A DNA stretch of 64,000 nt, from NCBI GenBank assembly GCA_024741835.1, contig JAENRP010000054.1:1-64000 (forward strand), given 5' to 3'. Below, piece by piece: positions 37,101-48,540 of this stretch. The stretch's first letter is position 1, and every line of letters starts with the position of its first letter. The stretch comes from Diplocarpon mali. Taxonomy: Eukaryota; Ascomycota; Leotiomycetes; Helotiales; Drepanopezizaceae. The position numbers and the translations under genes are program-made. The notes beneath the pieces were generated by a model. That model was not told where the DNA came from and searched no databases. It was given only the letters and a program-made list of their open reading frames with translations.

Positions 37101-37631
37101 TTCAGTAGCGGGGCTAGCATGTTGGTGTTCTTGTGCTGCACGTCCTTTGATATTGATTACTGTTGCCTTGCGCGGCTGTTCAAGGCCGGTCTTTCCCAAG
37201 AGCCGTGTTGAGTCAAGTGGGCGATGCGGACTAGAATTGGAGAAAGAATATCCATTACTCGGCTCTTCTAATTTGTCAGCCAGGTCCAGTAAGATATTCT
37301 GTGAATCAGTAGAGATGATTTTGGCTCTCAAGTCAAGATAGGTCCAGATGATGTACGAGTACTCACGTCGCGAATCGTTCAAGGGAGAGGTCGCCTGAAA
37401 ATGTAATGGAGAGCCATTGGCTCTGATCGGAGGAATATCCCGCAACGCAGGTTGACCCTGCTTATGAGAGTCACAACTCCTTCCTCGGTCTCCGCTTCTC
37501 TCACCTCTGCGACTTTCATAGCGGATGTCGTTTCTACCCACTCGTTCTGGGGATCTCGACCGCTGCCTGCTTCTCACGTCTCGCGGATGTACTCGGTCGG
37601 ACAGGAAACTATTTCGATTGAAGTCCGCCAT
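34170..37631 (-). CDS. Long coiled-coil protein of unknown function
   Basis: The frame runs from MADFNRNSFLSD at 37631 to the stop at 34170. Residues 1-90 are Arg/Ser-rich and disordered. From about residue 230 to 1,050 the sequence is almost continuous heptad-type coiled coil, rich in Lys/Glu/Gln/Leu with recurring LE..I/L patterns. The last 100 residues are basic and low-complexity with a nuclear-signal-like KRTRRSEK. Read through it is 1,153 residues. A 99-nt in-frame segment (37268-37366) has a GTGAGT donor, a CTGAC branch site and a TTAG end, so the mature protein is more likely 1,120 residues. I do not recognise a family. A structural, spindle or nuclear scaffold role is only a guess from architecture. 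It diverges from RVB2. Confidence 0.82.
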   Translation of the reverse strand: MADFNRNSFLSDRVHPRDVRSRQRSRSPERVGRNDIRYESRRGERSGDRGRSCDSHKQGQPALRDIPPIRANGSPLHFQATSPLNDSRREYSYIIWTYLDLRAKIISTDSQNILLDLADKLEEPSNGYSFSNSSPHRPLDSTRLLGKTGLEQPRKATVINIKGRAAQEHQHASPATETVGVKVGNRQEKAPALRPSQNTAERIAASVSPLTRSPPGVSMDSQNQPTAVLTNIISDALKHLIDEITDMSSLKTKEKHAKTALEKRTAEYEKTKPNHDKFPPMREAQTLARKEAERVFQVASERVRQKDILLTQMAARTAEQVVPTMVKTIEGSTNQEKEKIQERMVSFEKTCEGVRKLFNDQKNLWETKQKADQTAQQGLEKKISELEKASQKDQDLWSQEKASLQTQINNINLAMKNVKTRQDELDEAIAPIPTMQTEISEVRKQSANKDQFERLKILLASVYTDISQLEKRADTQDSRLDTLDIDSNSYKQTIATIKNASKELETTIQKLSDGEDSLTRAVNTFKGRLSAVETKFADQTSLDELKGRLSLIESSLSSIPKPEAASISPAVNSRIKALEEQIKTVSAQLTQLAELKDDGVFKINPGLDALNSETNLLKARLNAIEQKASHMKSAITGLEAKAEGALDLLQFEDRLKKLSDHFGSLKPLKDNIQSLLSTPEQRQAIVPADLALSATQSTSNDAANTANTMSSSPGRMKERCEDAVNQDSSHDSIIKLKLDALEDKYNAKFQEAVATMLDETGASVRELVIEEVIKDEIKLSGIPSRLDAVEASVRALTASQETLDGSYASIKKSYDSLKGSLDTLNAAVTKQDQAILNAMNNLIGPAAGAAVRMIQQQSLFAPRSLEQKLMSDVKNTALNITTSLATKIEANTEAIGSLQSRVDNINTRDLHSAIVQTMIEQYPNIQDTQLKLTHLQASQLTLEANIQTLKLKLQEVQEFRPLIPENKPEKSALETYQKEHRKEIEATREKLSSLAKQTDKQVRDLSIEYAETNEKTVELAEAVEKLRRKVAEMENMKAGRVTNQQPQPSQSASGAPISRATFGTPAPREASGSGEAGNTLKRKLASGSSPGAQNGGFGSLKGVSNGATHETSIQDSPAKRTRRSEKHLSYEPEDDGIPQTVTAFTAGDGGEKQ

Positions 37632-38629
37632 GGTAGGAGCGGCACCGTCAGGTGATGTTGGACAAAACGTCTTATCCTGGGAATGGTCGCAAGCTGCATT
37701 GATGCTAGAGAAAGCCCGGTCTGTTCAACAAGCGCGGGCCAGCATACTGGCCGTACGGATCGTCAAGGGCCGAAACCACACAATGCGATGCAATGAGAGA
37801 GAAAGAAGCTGCAGGCCGTTGCAGAGAGATTGACTCTCGATCAAGAGCAGTAAGGACAAGAGGCGATCAAGTGCTCGTGTGAGCAACTGCAGGTTCTCTT
37901 ATGCAAAAAATGGGAGATGGATGGTGGTTCTTGAGATATTCTCAAGATGTTCCCAAAGCACGTGCGTCTAGAGTATCACTCCGTAGAGAATGCAGGGAAA
38001 ATGCAGGGTCTTAAGTGAAGCAAGCAAGTAGTTCGCCAAGGAGACTTTCCTACGAAACCGCCTCGTTTTCGGTCCCAGCGCAATCTTCCTGCAGAAATGA
38101 GGCACTGGGAATCTTGCATCCAAGTCGTTCCGGAGACGCGTTTCTGGGGTGGGGAAAAAGAAGGGGAGGAGGAAGAGATATAGGAAACGAGGGATGAAGG
38201 CGAGGAATTTCGAGGGCGCAAAGGCTTGCAGCACAGACGCCAGTGTAGATTCAGTTTCAACAACCAAGTAGACAGGGCAAAGTCCAATGCGTGCCGCGCT
38301 GTGGTTTCGGAGAGGCGGGAGGCCGTTGTTGATGTCGAGTAGATGTTGTGTAGAGGTAGTGTTGTGTGGACCACCACATATAGGTTTCCTCCGCTCGCTT
38401 TTGCGTGATGATAAATAGAAACTCCATGTTGATACGTCCAGAGCACGTGATGGACTAGAAGGCTAGCGCTGGCGCTAAGTTCCCCAGGTATGAGTTGGCA
38501 GTTTGGATAAACACACACCTTGTCTCTACATCCACACTACAAAATTAAGTGAAGCTCGAGCATCTTCAGAGCTGCTTTCTTTGCGCGCATCCGCAGTCCG
38601 CATCCAATACTCTTGCAACCGCTCTCATA
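37632..38629. promoter_or_regulatory. Divergent promoter, coiled-coil gene and RVB2
   Basis: About 1 kb between opposing start codons. Two CACGTG boxes lie at 37959-37964 and 38443-38448. A 180-codon minus frame (37976-38518) overlaps this space but shows no domain, and I take it as chance. Confidence 0.5.
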
Positions 38630-40160
<1,531 letters not shown>

Positions 40161-40456
40161 TGATGAGGGTTTTCGCACTCGAGGGCGGGGCGTTCGGGGT
40201 GTTGGTACCTTGCTAATATGGGAGCGGAGGGCAAAACGACCTGGATTGGTCTGACAGGCTTGTTGTATAATCAGGAAAAGTCCCTCTATGGCGCTCGATC
40301 GAGAAGAAGCGACAAGTCACGACTTCGTCGCGATTTTGAAGAGTAAACCCCCACTTGTCTAAACCCGATGGAGAGTGCCCATGGCTTGCTTGCTTGCTTT
40401 CTCGGCAATCCTCTGCAAACTTTTGTTTTGCTATCCTTTGGGTATATCAACATTAC

Positions 40457-41899
40457 TCATATAAAGTCCACCACTCTATTCCAAGCCCCCTCCTCGCCCT
40501 CCCTCCTGAACTCAACCCCCTCTCCAAAATAGCCTGCTTCCTGCCACGCCACCATCGTAGGGCCATCATACGGGCCCTGCTTAGCAGCACCGTCCCGCCC
40601 ATCAATCCACCTATATTCCCACATCTTCACGCCTCCCTCCTCCGACTTCTCTTCAGCTTTGGGCTCTACCCAGTCTTCACCCGCCTCCCTCCTATACTGC
40701 CTGATCAGCATCTCCCGCTCCTGCTCATAGATCTCCGTCTGACCCCTCGTAAGCAGTTGGTCAGCCGCACCAGTGATAGCATGCACCGCGTCCCGAATCC
40801 GAACCTGTTCCGGATCATCCGCTCCCTTGGCCGCGGATGCTGAGTCGACATCCATCTCGTCCTGCCCGTGCCCGTTCTGCTTCATCTTCTTCACTTTCCA
40901 CTGTGGCACCTTTTTCGTTCTCGTCTGGCCCTTGCCCAGTCTTGCCAGGGCCTCCAGCACCGTCTCTCCTTTCTCGAGCCGCAGAATCAATGTCCGCAGA
41001 ATGTCAGGGAGTAGCATCGCATCATCCGCCAACCGCTTCTGCCTCAGTTCCGCCTCGCGCTTCTCGTGCGCCTCGGCGGCTTTCCGCATCTCCTTCTTAC
41101 TGACGCCCTCTAACCACAGATCATGCTTCGCGTCCGGATCGTTCGCCTTGCGCACAAAGTTCCCGGCCTCGTCGAACCGCCCCTCTTCTTGCTCGGCTTT
41201 CATGTTGAAGGCATCGACTTTCGGGGCATTGCGCTTAAGCCCGCCGGCACCGACCTCGGCGTCGACGTCTTCCTCCTCGGCTGCGAGAGCTGCTTCCTCC
41301 TCGTCGTCGCTGCTTACTTGGTCGTCCATTGCGTGCGTAGATAGTTTGCCTTTGGGATCTAGGGCGAAGTTTCCGGAGACGTGGCCACCACTTTTGCTGC
41401 TTTCTACTGCGCCCACGATCTCGTCTACCTGGAGGAATTTAACGCTCTTTTTCTTGCCCTTCCCCCCTGGTACTGCACCCTCGCCATCATCTTTCCCCTC
41501 TTCCTCCTCCAGGTCCCCAAACATATCCTCGTCCTCGTCTCCCTCAGCCTCTTTCTCGCTCGCGTCCTTCCCATACTCAAAAGCATCAGCGATTTTAACC
41601 TCCCCCTTACCCTTCCTACTCCTCGCCCTCTCTTCAGCTCGCGCGTCGAACCCCTCGTTGTCGGAATCGCTGTCATATCCGTCTATATTGACGGCCCCCC
41701 TCTTAATACCAGCCCCAGAGCCGATGACATCTGCTTCCAGCACGGCATCTTCTTCTGGCGCGTCGGGCGCTAGAGCGGAGGGGTTCCTGAGGTCGAACTT
41801 GGGCTTCTTCGAGGGGCCGTCGTCGCCTTCGCCGTGGTGAGCGCGAGCAAATTGTTCCCCAGCACGCTTTGGCCGGGCTGCTGCGTAGCGTGAAGACAT
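40457..41899 (-). CDS. LIN1: GYF-domain U5 snRNP-associated protein (LIN1/Snu40/CD2BP2)
   Basis: A single exon of 480 residues. The N-terminus has a conserved KKPKFDLRNPS-like basic segment, followed by acidic low-complexity tracts and NAPKVDAFNMKAEQEEGRFDE, the family hallmark (FNMK.E.E.G.FD..GN). NDPDAKHDLWLEGV follows. The C-terminal 60 residues form the GYF domain: WEYRWI...GPYDGPTMVAWQEAGYF. This family sits in the 52K position of the U5/tri-snRNP and binds proline-rich ligands through the GYF fold. The gene converges with RVB2 (296 bp between stops) and diverges from UFD1 across 255 bp. The coding DNA is very GC-rich, and its complement carries a 355-codon shadow frame. Confidence 0.93.
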   Translation of the reverse strand: MSSRYAAARPKRAGEQFARAHHGEGDDGPSKKPKFDLRNPSALAPDAPEEDAVLEADVIGSGAGIKRGAVNIDGYDSDSDNEGFDARAEERARSRKGKGEVKIADAFEYGKDASEKEAEGDEDEDMFGDLEEEEGKDDGEGAVPGGKGKKKSVKFLQVDEIVGAVESSKSGGHVSGNFALDPKGKLSTHAMDDQVSSDDEEEAALAAEEEDVDAEVGAGGLKRNAPKVDAFNMKAEQEEGRFDEAGNFVRKANDPDAKHDLWLEGVSKKEMRKAAEAHEKREAELRQKRLADDAMLLPDILRTLILRLEKGETVLEALARLGKGQTRTKKVPQWKVKKMKQNGHGQDEMDVDSASAAKGADDPEQVRIRDAVHAITGAADQLLTRGQTEIYEQEREMLIRQYRREAGEDWVEPKAEEKSEEGGVKMWEYRWIDGRDGAAKQGPYDGPTMVAWQEAGYFGEGVEFRREGEEGAWNRVVDFI

Positions 41900-42154
41900 G
41901 GTTTCACAGTTGAGAAACCATAAGTGTCTGTTTTCTCGTCGATTGAATTTGAAGACGACGTTGAGGTTGGTGTGAGGTAGGACTGAGAGGAGCCTAACAC
42001 AAGGCTAGCCTCCGACGATTACCCGTCAGGCACAGCCGTGAACGTCATCTCTAAACAGCGTCTAGGCGGATGGACCTCACCTGAACATCACATTTATTAG
42101 AATCAAAATCTCGGCAGTCCTACATTTCCCCCAACCATCCTACAGAGCTTCACA
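41900..42154. promoter_or_regulatory. Compact divergent promoter LIN1/UFD1
   Basis: Only 255 bp separate the two start codons, so core promoter elements and both leaders share this space. No named motif is assigned. Confidence 0.6.
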
Positions 42155-43440
42155 ATGGTCAATATCTCCTCCATTCAATTCTTCGGGAGTAAATATAGCT
42201 AACAAATCCGCAGTCTTTCGGCCACTATTATGAAGACGATGATCCGATGGCTATGTACCAGATGCTCCAGCAGCGGGGTGGCATGCGTGGTGCGGCAAAG
42301 CGTTTCGACGAATATTATCGCGTGTACCCAACTGTTATGCTTCCTGGCCCTGAGAGAGAAGAGTTGAACTATGGGGGAAAGATCATCATGCCCCCCTCGG
42401 CGCTGGAGAAACTTACTAGACTGCACATCACCTACCCCATGCTCTTTGAGCTCACCAACGGCCAGGCAGACAGAGTCGTCACAACGCACTGCGGTGTGCT
42501 GGAGTTCATCGCGGAAGAGGGAAAGCTGTATCTGCCACACTGGGCACGTCGCTCCTCTCGCTGCCTCGATGAAGAAACATAGCTAATATATCATTAGATG
42601 ATGCAGACCCTCGGCGTTGAAACAGGCGACCTGATTCAGATCCGCTCTACAGACCTCGCTCCCGCCCGCCTCGTGAAGCTCCAACCGCAAGACGTCAATT
42701 TCCTCGAGATCTCCGACCCCAAAGCTGTGTTAGAGAAGGCTTTCCGCAACTTTTCGACTGTCACCAAGGGCGACGTCTTTTCCTTCAAATACAACGACAA
42801 TGTCTACGACATCGCTGTCCTGGAAGTCAAACCGGAGAGCGAGAAGTCGGCCGTCTGCATGTTGGAGACAGATGTCGAGGTAGATTTCGCTCCGCCAGTA
42901 GGATATGTCGAACCGCAAACCAGCCGTGGCAGCGGGACATCCACGCCGAGATCTGTGGCTGGTCTACCTGCGGGGGGACTCATGCACAACCAGGGAACTA
43001 TGGCGCAGTCCATCAACTACGACGCCATTGCCCCCTCGTCCAGCGCAGCCCTCGCAGGCGCCAAGGCCGTATCCTCCAACTTCCTCCTCGGCGGCCAAAA
43101 GCTCAACGCGAAGAAGTCTAGCAAGGCGCCTACGCCGAAAGCATCTACCCCAGTTCAAGGTACCAGTACGAACCCTCCCGCGCCCGCAACTACTGTCCGC
43201 AGAACAAATGGTCCGCAGCCCCTGAGATTGGCGCCCAACAAGCTATTTTTTGGGTACGAGATCAAGCCCGTAAAGACGCAGGAAGATAGAGATAAAGAGA
43301 ACGCAGGGCTGTCAAAACCGCGCTTCGAGGGACAGGGTCAGATGCTGAAGGGTGGTAAGCCGAAACGGGAGGAGCCTGATATTATCAAGGAGAAGAAAGA
43401 GCCTTCTGTGGGCCGGAGATTGGATGGACGTAAAGTCTGA
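42155..43440 (+). CDS. UFD1: Ubiquitin fusion degradation protein 1 (UFD1)
   Basis: This is the Cdc48/p97 cofactor that, with Npl4, binds ubiquitinated substrates in ERAD and nuclear degradation. Exons 42155-42157, 42214-42543 and 42598-43440 encode 391 residues. The first coding exon is just the ATG: a 56-nt intron with a GTCAAT donor, GCTAAC branch site and CGCAG end joins it to SFGHYYEDDDP. Intron 2 (54 nt) must begin GCACGT to join LPHW to MMQTLG as in all UFD1 proteins, so it is a GC-AG intron; reading through hits a stop. The double-psi barrel UT3 domain (GGKIIMPPSALEKLTRLHI, TTHCGVLEFIAEEGKLYLP, FLEISDPKAVLEKA) occupies about residues 20-205. The C-terminal half is low-complexity and carries the Npl4/Cdc48-binding region. 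Confidence 0.95.
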
Positions 43441-44127
43441 GCTCCTCTCTTGGTTTTTCTGGATTTGGGCTTTCATCTTGAGACTGTGACTGGGAATGGC
43501 GTTATCAGGTCGCGGAGACTGGATGGACTGGTGGCGGTGGCGTTGGAGAATGGTTCCCCTACCTGGCTCGACTTCATAGTATGGGTGTGCTGGGTAGGAA
43601 TACCAGATTATGATCCTCTAGTGAGTGTGGTATCTGGAGATGGCACTTGTGTTCGTTGCGGATACTCTCGGTCTTGCAAATCTCCCGGGCTCTATGCCGT
43701 GCTGTCTTTTTCGCCAGGATGGGGCTGGAGACAATTTGGCTTCCTGTGTACAACCGTACCAGGGGGCCTCTAGCAGAGCATGCATCTATATCCTTGGCGA
43801 GGCGCAGTTCATGATACTCGAGTACTCAATCATCATACCTCCTTACGTCGTACGTTCTGCATTCCAGGTGCAGGTCAGGAGTTTTCTGGCGCTGTCCTGT
43901 CATCATGTTGTCACACATTCCCACGGAGACTGATAGATCGGTCTGTGGTTTTTCCTTGCAGCATAGACAATTCAAGTAACAGGCTGGATTTTTCCCTGCG
44001 TGTTGATTAATAGGAAAATCTGTTAGTGGTACAATATATTTTCCCAATTGTACTTCTGAAAATACTGGCGACAGAGGCGGCAGCATGTTTCAAGGCAAAT
44101 GCACAAGCCCGGGTTTTGAATGTAGCA
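43441..44127. other. Convergent 3' regions of UFD1 and the amidoligase gene
   Basis: 687 bp between two stop codons of converging genes. The plus-strand 107-codon frame near 43,450 shows no domain. Nothing else is supported. Confidence 0.5.
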
Positions 44128-46065
44128 TTACATGAGCTTGCAATCTCGCAACCACTCCTCGACTTTCTTCGATTCCTTGACCTCTCGCTCCTTGGTTTGA
44201 GTACGGCGCGACCGCAAAAATAACCAGTAGGCAACCTGGCCCGACTGATCAATGCTTGCTTCTTCTGACGCCAACGCGGTACTTTTATAACAAGCGATTG
44301 CGAGCTTTCGAATCCTATTTAGACCCAAGCCCAGAGCGACCCCAATTGCTATCAGTGCATATGCGTGGCCAGTCTGGGCCTTGTCGCGCCGGAAATAAGT
44401 TCTGTATTTGCCATTCGAGCCGAGTCGCAACGGCGGCAGCTCATACTCCACGAGGGCGTCCTGGTACCACTGCTCGTTCATCATCTCATCGTCCATTTTT
44501 GTGCAGGGCGCTTGGCCCAAGTTCCTCCGGACAATTCTCTCCTGGACAAGCATCTCATCGACGATCCTCTGGCTCTCGAACCTTGCATCGTGATTCCGGA
44601 CACTCTGCAGCGCGAAATGCGCCTTTCCAGCCGGGGGGAAGCGTATGATGTCCAGTATGTTCTCCTTGACAAGCAGGTCTAAGAAGCCCACCTTCCCTGG
44701 CGCTGGCTTTGTCGGGTCTTGGAGTTTGACCCCTTGCTGGACCAGAAGGTGTGCGTGCTTGAGCATGCTGCCACAAAACCTCACCCACCACTTGACGACC
44801 TCTGGATCGCTGGTGCCGTGGTGGTGGCGGAACTCGAATGTCGTGGGTTTGTTGCCTCTTTCCATGGACACGTTCACGGTCGTCCAATCCCTCGCGCCAA
44901 TCTCGATGGCTGGCTTACCATCCGGCGTGAACGCTTCTCCCCCAGGCCTCCCCGTCGTCGCTGTTCGCAGCTGTTCCAGGCTGCTGGTGGCGTAGATGAG
45001 GTCCGCAAACTTGCTCGGCGTGTATCTCCTGTCTGGTAGCGACTTGATATTATTTCCGTCGGCGGTTGGCTGGAGCCGGAGACGTTCCATGCCCAATCTC
45101 AAACGCCAGCACCACATAGAATCTCGATTCCCTATCCCAACCCATTTCTCGATCTGGGCCTCAAACAGCCCATACAAAACACACAAGGTCTGCGCCAGCT
45201 CTAGGCTGATTTCCCCATCCGCCATGGCAAAATGTACGTGCAGATGTTCTTGTTGGGTGAAGAATGACCCGTGGTCCCCGGACCACGCCAAGTCTTCATG
45301 CAGCTGTTCAATCATCGGGACCCAAGTTTGCTCCTCTTCTAGCTTCAGTACCTGCGAGACTACTTCGCCGCCGACGCATCGATACATCTTCCGCACCTCG
45401 TCAAGCGTCATACCAAGTTCGGCGGCGAGGTCGGCTCGCGAGGGATGCACACTGTCGTCCCAGGTCAGATGCCAGGCATCTGATCTCGCAGTTTTGGGAT
45501 ATCCACCCCAAATGACCTCGCCCAGCGACGACGGGCCCGGTCTCGAGGTCGGAAGCTGTCGGTTCAGGTACGCCAGGAAGTACATGAGCAGTTTCTGGCG
45601 GAGAGAGTACGAGTCCTGCGAGTCACGGGACGACACCGTCAGCACGCTCTCGAAGGACCCTTGAGAAGCCTTTGATCCATCTGGAGCCGTGGATGAGGGA
45701 CCGTCAGGCTCAGTCCTGTGGTTCTGTGTCGCCTGCTGCCGCTCTACACCAGGGGTATCTGACCCATCAACGTCTTCCTCACCTCCGTCATCATGGTAAT
45801 CTTGGCTATTAAGCCTAATACTAGATTTCTCTGTGGTACCTTGTTTATTTCGAAAATCATTCCGGCCTGCTGGCGATCCAGGGGGTGTCTGAGGTGGGGC
45901 CGGGATGGTAGGCTCAGTAGCGAGCCATTGTTGATACAGGTCCCGGCGAATCGCGAAGTCGAGCTCGAGCTCTAGCCCAAAGGTGAGAACGGGCTCGTAG
46001 AAGTCGCCTGATCGTCGTGAACTGTCTCTCAAGGCCTGGAGCCTGGCTTGTCCTTCGGCGGCCAT
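44128..46065 (-). CDS. Putative amidoligase-family protein with C-terminal membrane segment
   Basis: A single exon of 645 residues. The N-terminus carries TFGLELELDF (about residues 28-37), the glutamate motif typical of the Amidoligase_2 family. Further on come PAIEIGARDWTTVNVS (about 385-400) and TTFEFRHHHGTSDPEVVKWW (about 405-424), matching the family's E-R..N and EFR..GT...W blocks. These enzymes share the glutamine-synthetase-like fold and are thought to form amide bonds with ATP; substrates in fungi are not established. Residues of about 50-165 are a disordered insertion. A hydrophobic helix near 567-587 (YALIAIGVALGLGL) followed by basic residues suggests a membrane anchor. It diverges from the BTB gene. 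Family assignment rests on motifs only. Confidence 0.72.
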   Translation of the reverse strand: MAAEGQARLQALRDSSRRSGDFYEPVLTFGLELELDFAIRRDLYQQWLATEPTIPAPPQTPPGSPAGRNDFRNKQGTTEKSSIRLNSQDYHDDGGEEDVDGSDTPGVERQQATQNHRTEPDGPSSTAPDGSKASQGSFESVLTVSSRDSQDSYSLRQKLLMYFLAYLNRQLPTSRPGPSSLGEVIWGGYPKTARSDAWHLTWDDSVHPSRADLAAELGMTLDEVRKMYRCVGGEVVSQVLKLEEEQTWVPMIEQLHEDLAWSGDHGSFFTQQEHLHVHFAMADGEISLELAQTLCVLYGLFEAQIEKWVGIGNRDSMWCWRLRLGMERLRLQPTADGNNIKSLPDRRYTPSKFADLIYATSSLEQLRTATTGRPGGEAFTPDGKPAIEIGARDWTTVNVSMERGNKPTTFEFRHHHGTSDPEVVKWWVRFCGSMLKHAHLLVQQGVKLQDPTKPAPGKVGFLDLLVKENILDIIRFPPAGKAHFALQSVRNHDARFESQRIVDEMLVQERIVRRNLGQAPCTKMDDEMMNEQWYQDALVEYELPPLRLGSNGKYRTYFRRDKAQTGHAYALIAIGVALGLGLNRIRKLAIACYKSTALASEEASIDQSGQVAYWLFLRSRRTQTKEREVKESKKVEEWLRDCKLM

Positions 46066-46654
46066 CTTGACAGTCGGGGGGGATTGTGTCTTGTTTCGAT
46101 TTGCTTGCTAGCATACCTCGTTTCGAGACCTGTCACAGGCGATGCGAAATATACTTTTCGTTCTCAGGCCTCCAGTGGACGTGCCGAATCGAGAGGAAAT
46201 CTGCGTTGCGGCTGCATTTCCGCTGCCGTCGCGTCATAAGTTTCATTGAGCAAACCCGCTAAGCTAGACTACGCCGGGCAATATCTGGATTTCTTGTCAG
46301 GTTACCTTGCCCAATACTTTCCTGGATGTATCATTCTCATCTACAGAATTTCCCAGTTCCAACGTCGATTTCCATGCAGTACTTGGGGAAATCGAATAAT
46401 TCGGATGCACGTTGCAATGAAGCCATGTCTTTCTTGACTATACTGAACCTGTGTACGGCCTCTGACATTCCTGCAAAGCATCGTTACGATCCTCTACAGA
46501 TATCTGTGCATGTCGATTTCAAGATGACATTGCGGTTGCCTTTGTTGACTTCGCTTGTTTAGTTTCGCCTAGCGCGAGCCAAGAGGCCGCTCCTTCCTTG
46601 GAACCTTTCGGGTGGGTTTCTAGCAAGCCTTTGATATTCAGAATTCGTCCCTCG
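46066..46654. promoter_or_regulatory. Divergent intergenic region, amidoligase and BTB genes
   Basis: 589 bp between opposing starts. No open frame with support and no motif that I would name. Confidence 0.5.
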
Positions 46655-47552
46655 ATGAATTCAATCATGCTTCATCCTCTGACCAGGCTTCCTCCGCAAA
46701 CCATCCATCCCATACGGCTCTGCCAGGACGTGATGGCTGTATCTCCCCGGCGCCGAGATATCGTGATGACGGCGACGACGCCGAAGAAAAGCCCAACGAA
46801 GCCTCCCATCCGTCCTGCACCCGCGCTCAAGACTGTAGGCCAGTGAGTATGCCTCGTCTCCACGTCGATGCTATGCGCTGATCGTGTCTAGGTTGACTAG
46901 GTCTAAGGGAGAGATGGTCAAGGTCTACGTTGGCGCAAGCCGGACGTGCTGGGATCTACACGAGAATGTGATATGCAGCAAGTCAGAGTTCTTCGAGAAA
47001 GGGTTCCGGGGAGGATTCGCGGAGGGCTTCTCGAAGACGATGCACCTAGAGGAGGACGACCCAGCCGTGTTCGAGCTGTTCGTCGACTGGCTCTACGGAC
47101 CCCCTCCCAGCTTCTGCACGAAGGCGCACGACAAGAAGGAGAGCTGGAGACACCTGCTGAGGTGGTATGGTCTCGAGGTCTTCGCGGACAAGATCGGCGT
47201 GGAGGGCCTCGCAGGATGGGGGCGGAGCGAGTACGAGGAGTGCGTCTCTCTGATCACGCACTACCGTCCGCAGGCTGAGGAGGTCGTCTTCGTCTACGAG
47301 ATGTGCCCGGAGACGTCGATGTTTCGCAACCACTTGGTAGAGAAAGCCATGAACGCGTACCTCGGGTGGGGCTTTGAGGATTTCGAATACTGGGGGGAAA
47401 TGATGGCATGCAATGCGTCGTTTGCTGAAGATGTTGGCAGGAAGCTGAAGCGGCACATGGAGCTGAAGGATGGAGAGTGCTTCAAGCCACAATGCTCTGC
47501 TCATAAAGACAAGCCAGAGCAGAAGAAGTTTGGTCTGATCAGTGGAAGATAG
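46655..47552 (+). CDS. BTB/POZ domain protein
   Basis: Two exons, 46655-46842 and 46892-47552, encode 282 residues. The 49-nt intron (GTGAGT ... GTCTAG) joins KTVGQ to LTRSKGE. The start is the first ATG in the open frame; a second Met four codons later is an alternative. The first 62 residues are basic and Pro-rich. A fungal-type BTB domain follows: VKVYVGA...FEKGFRGGF...LEEDDPAVFELFVDWLYGPP, then the longer BTB-associated helical part seen in many Pezizomycotina BTB proteins. Such proteins dimerise and often act as Cullin-3 adaptors, but the partner of this one is unknown. Only weak homology to named proteins is expected. Confidence 0.85.
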
Positions 47553-48540
47553 CATAGGCTGGAGTCGTATATAGCTGTGGGGGGGAAGTAGGCCGCTCCT
47601 GAAACTAGACGTAGTATGCTTGACTATAGAGAGTTATCCTCACGCCAGGTCACCTTGTCGTTCTCTTGGTCAGTTGAGTGCCACTGAGGCATACTTGAGA
47701 TTGCTGAATTTCAGTTGTAAGGTGCAGTGTCGATGAGATGCGCTGTGGAGAGGGGCAAGCGGTCAGGAAGAGGCAAATAGTTGAGTGCGCGTATTCCTGT
47801 AGCGTAAAAGAACTCGATTCAACGTTGTGATAACTGAAAGCGGATAGATATAATGAGAAGCACACGCTGGCCGACCTCAAAACACGAAAATTGGGCTTAT
47901 ACTTCAGTCTTGAGCTGGTCAGGAGGCCAAGCTCGACGAGAACAGTTGGGAACCGAATAAGCTGCATCAAAGACTGCTGCAGCCAAAGAAAACAAAGACC
48001 TCCCCCTTGGATAGGCGAGTTCACACCATGCCGTCTTCCCAGGAGCTGATACGCGTCTAGACGCCGGTACTTGTTCGGCGCAGGCCAGGACGATCATCAT
48101 GGGCGTTCCTGAGCTGTCTCTAAGCTCTGGCATCGCAGCTAATTGTTTATCATCACCATGGAGTAGCATTTCAGCTAGTCTTTTTGATTACTATACCTTT
48201 TGGAAGAAGTGCTTGAATAGGTTCAAGGTGATGATATTCCTGTTGCAGCCACATACCACTGCGTCTAAATTCAGACTTGGTCGCCTACGAGGCCGCTTGT
48301 TGTATGTGAAGCTCGACTACGAACAGCCTTGGAGATGGCTAACTCTTGGTTTATATTGAGTCTCTAGTTTAACAGTCCAGGCTATGCGAAGTAGAGAAGT
48401 GCCAAGCACAATCGTAGAAAATGAATGTCTGCACCACGCATGTACCAAGGCACAGGCCTTGGGCCCCCGAATGGCAGCAACAAAATCGCTGGTGCGCATC
48501 CAAGGCCGTAGAGTGTCGCAGAACCTACAGAGTTTTGAGA
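47553..48540. other. Intergenic, no gene seen
   Basis: About 1 kb between the BTB gene and a broken minus-strand gene. Frames of 80-124 codons exist but lack domains or coherent splicing. Nothing is supported. Confidence 0.45.

Noticed and set aside
37976..38518. 180-codon minus-strand frame in the coiled-coil/RVB2 promoter
   Set aside because: Low-complexity Ser/Leu-rich sequence without domain, lying where two promoters are required.
40773..41840. 355-codon plus-strand frame opposite LIN1
   Set aside because: It is the complement of the acidic and Ser/Lys codons of LIN1, giving a Ser-rich shadow without independent homology.
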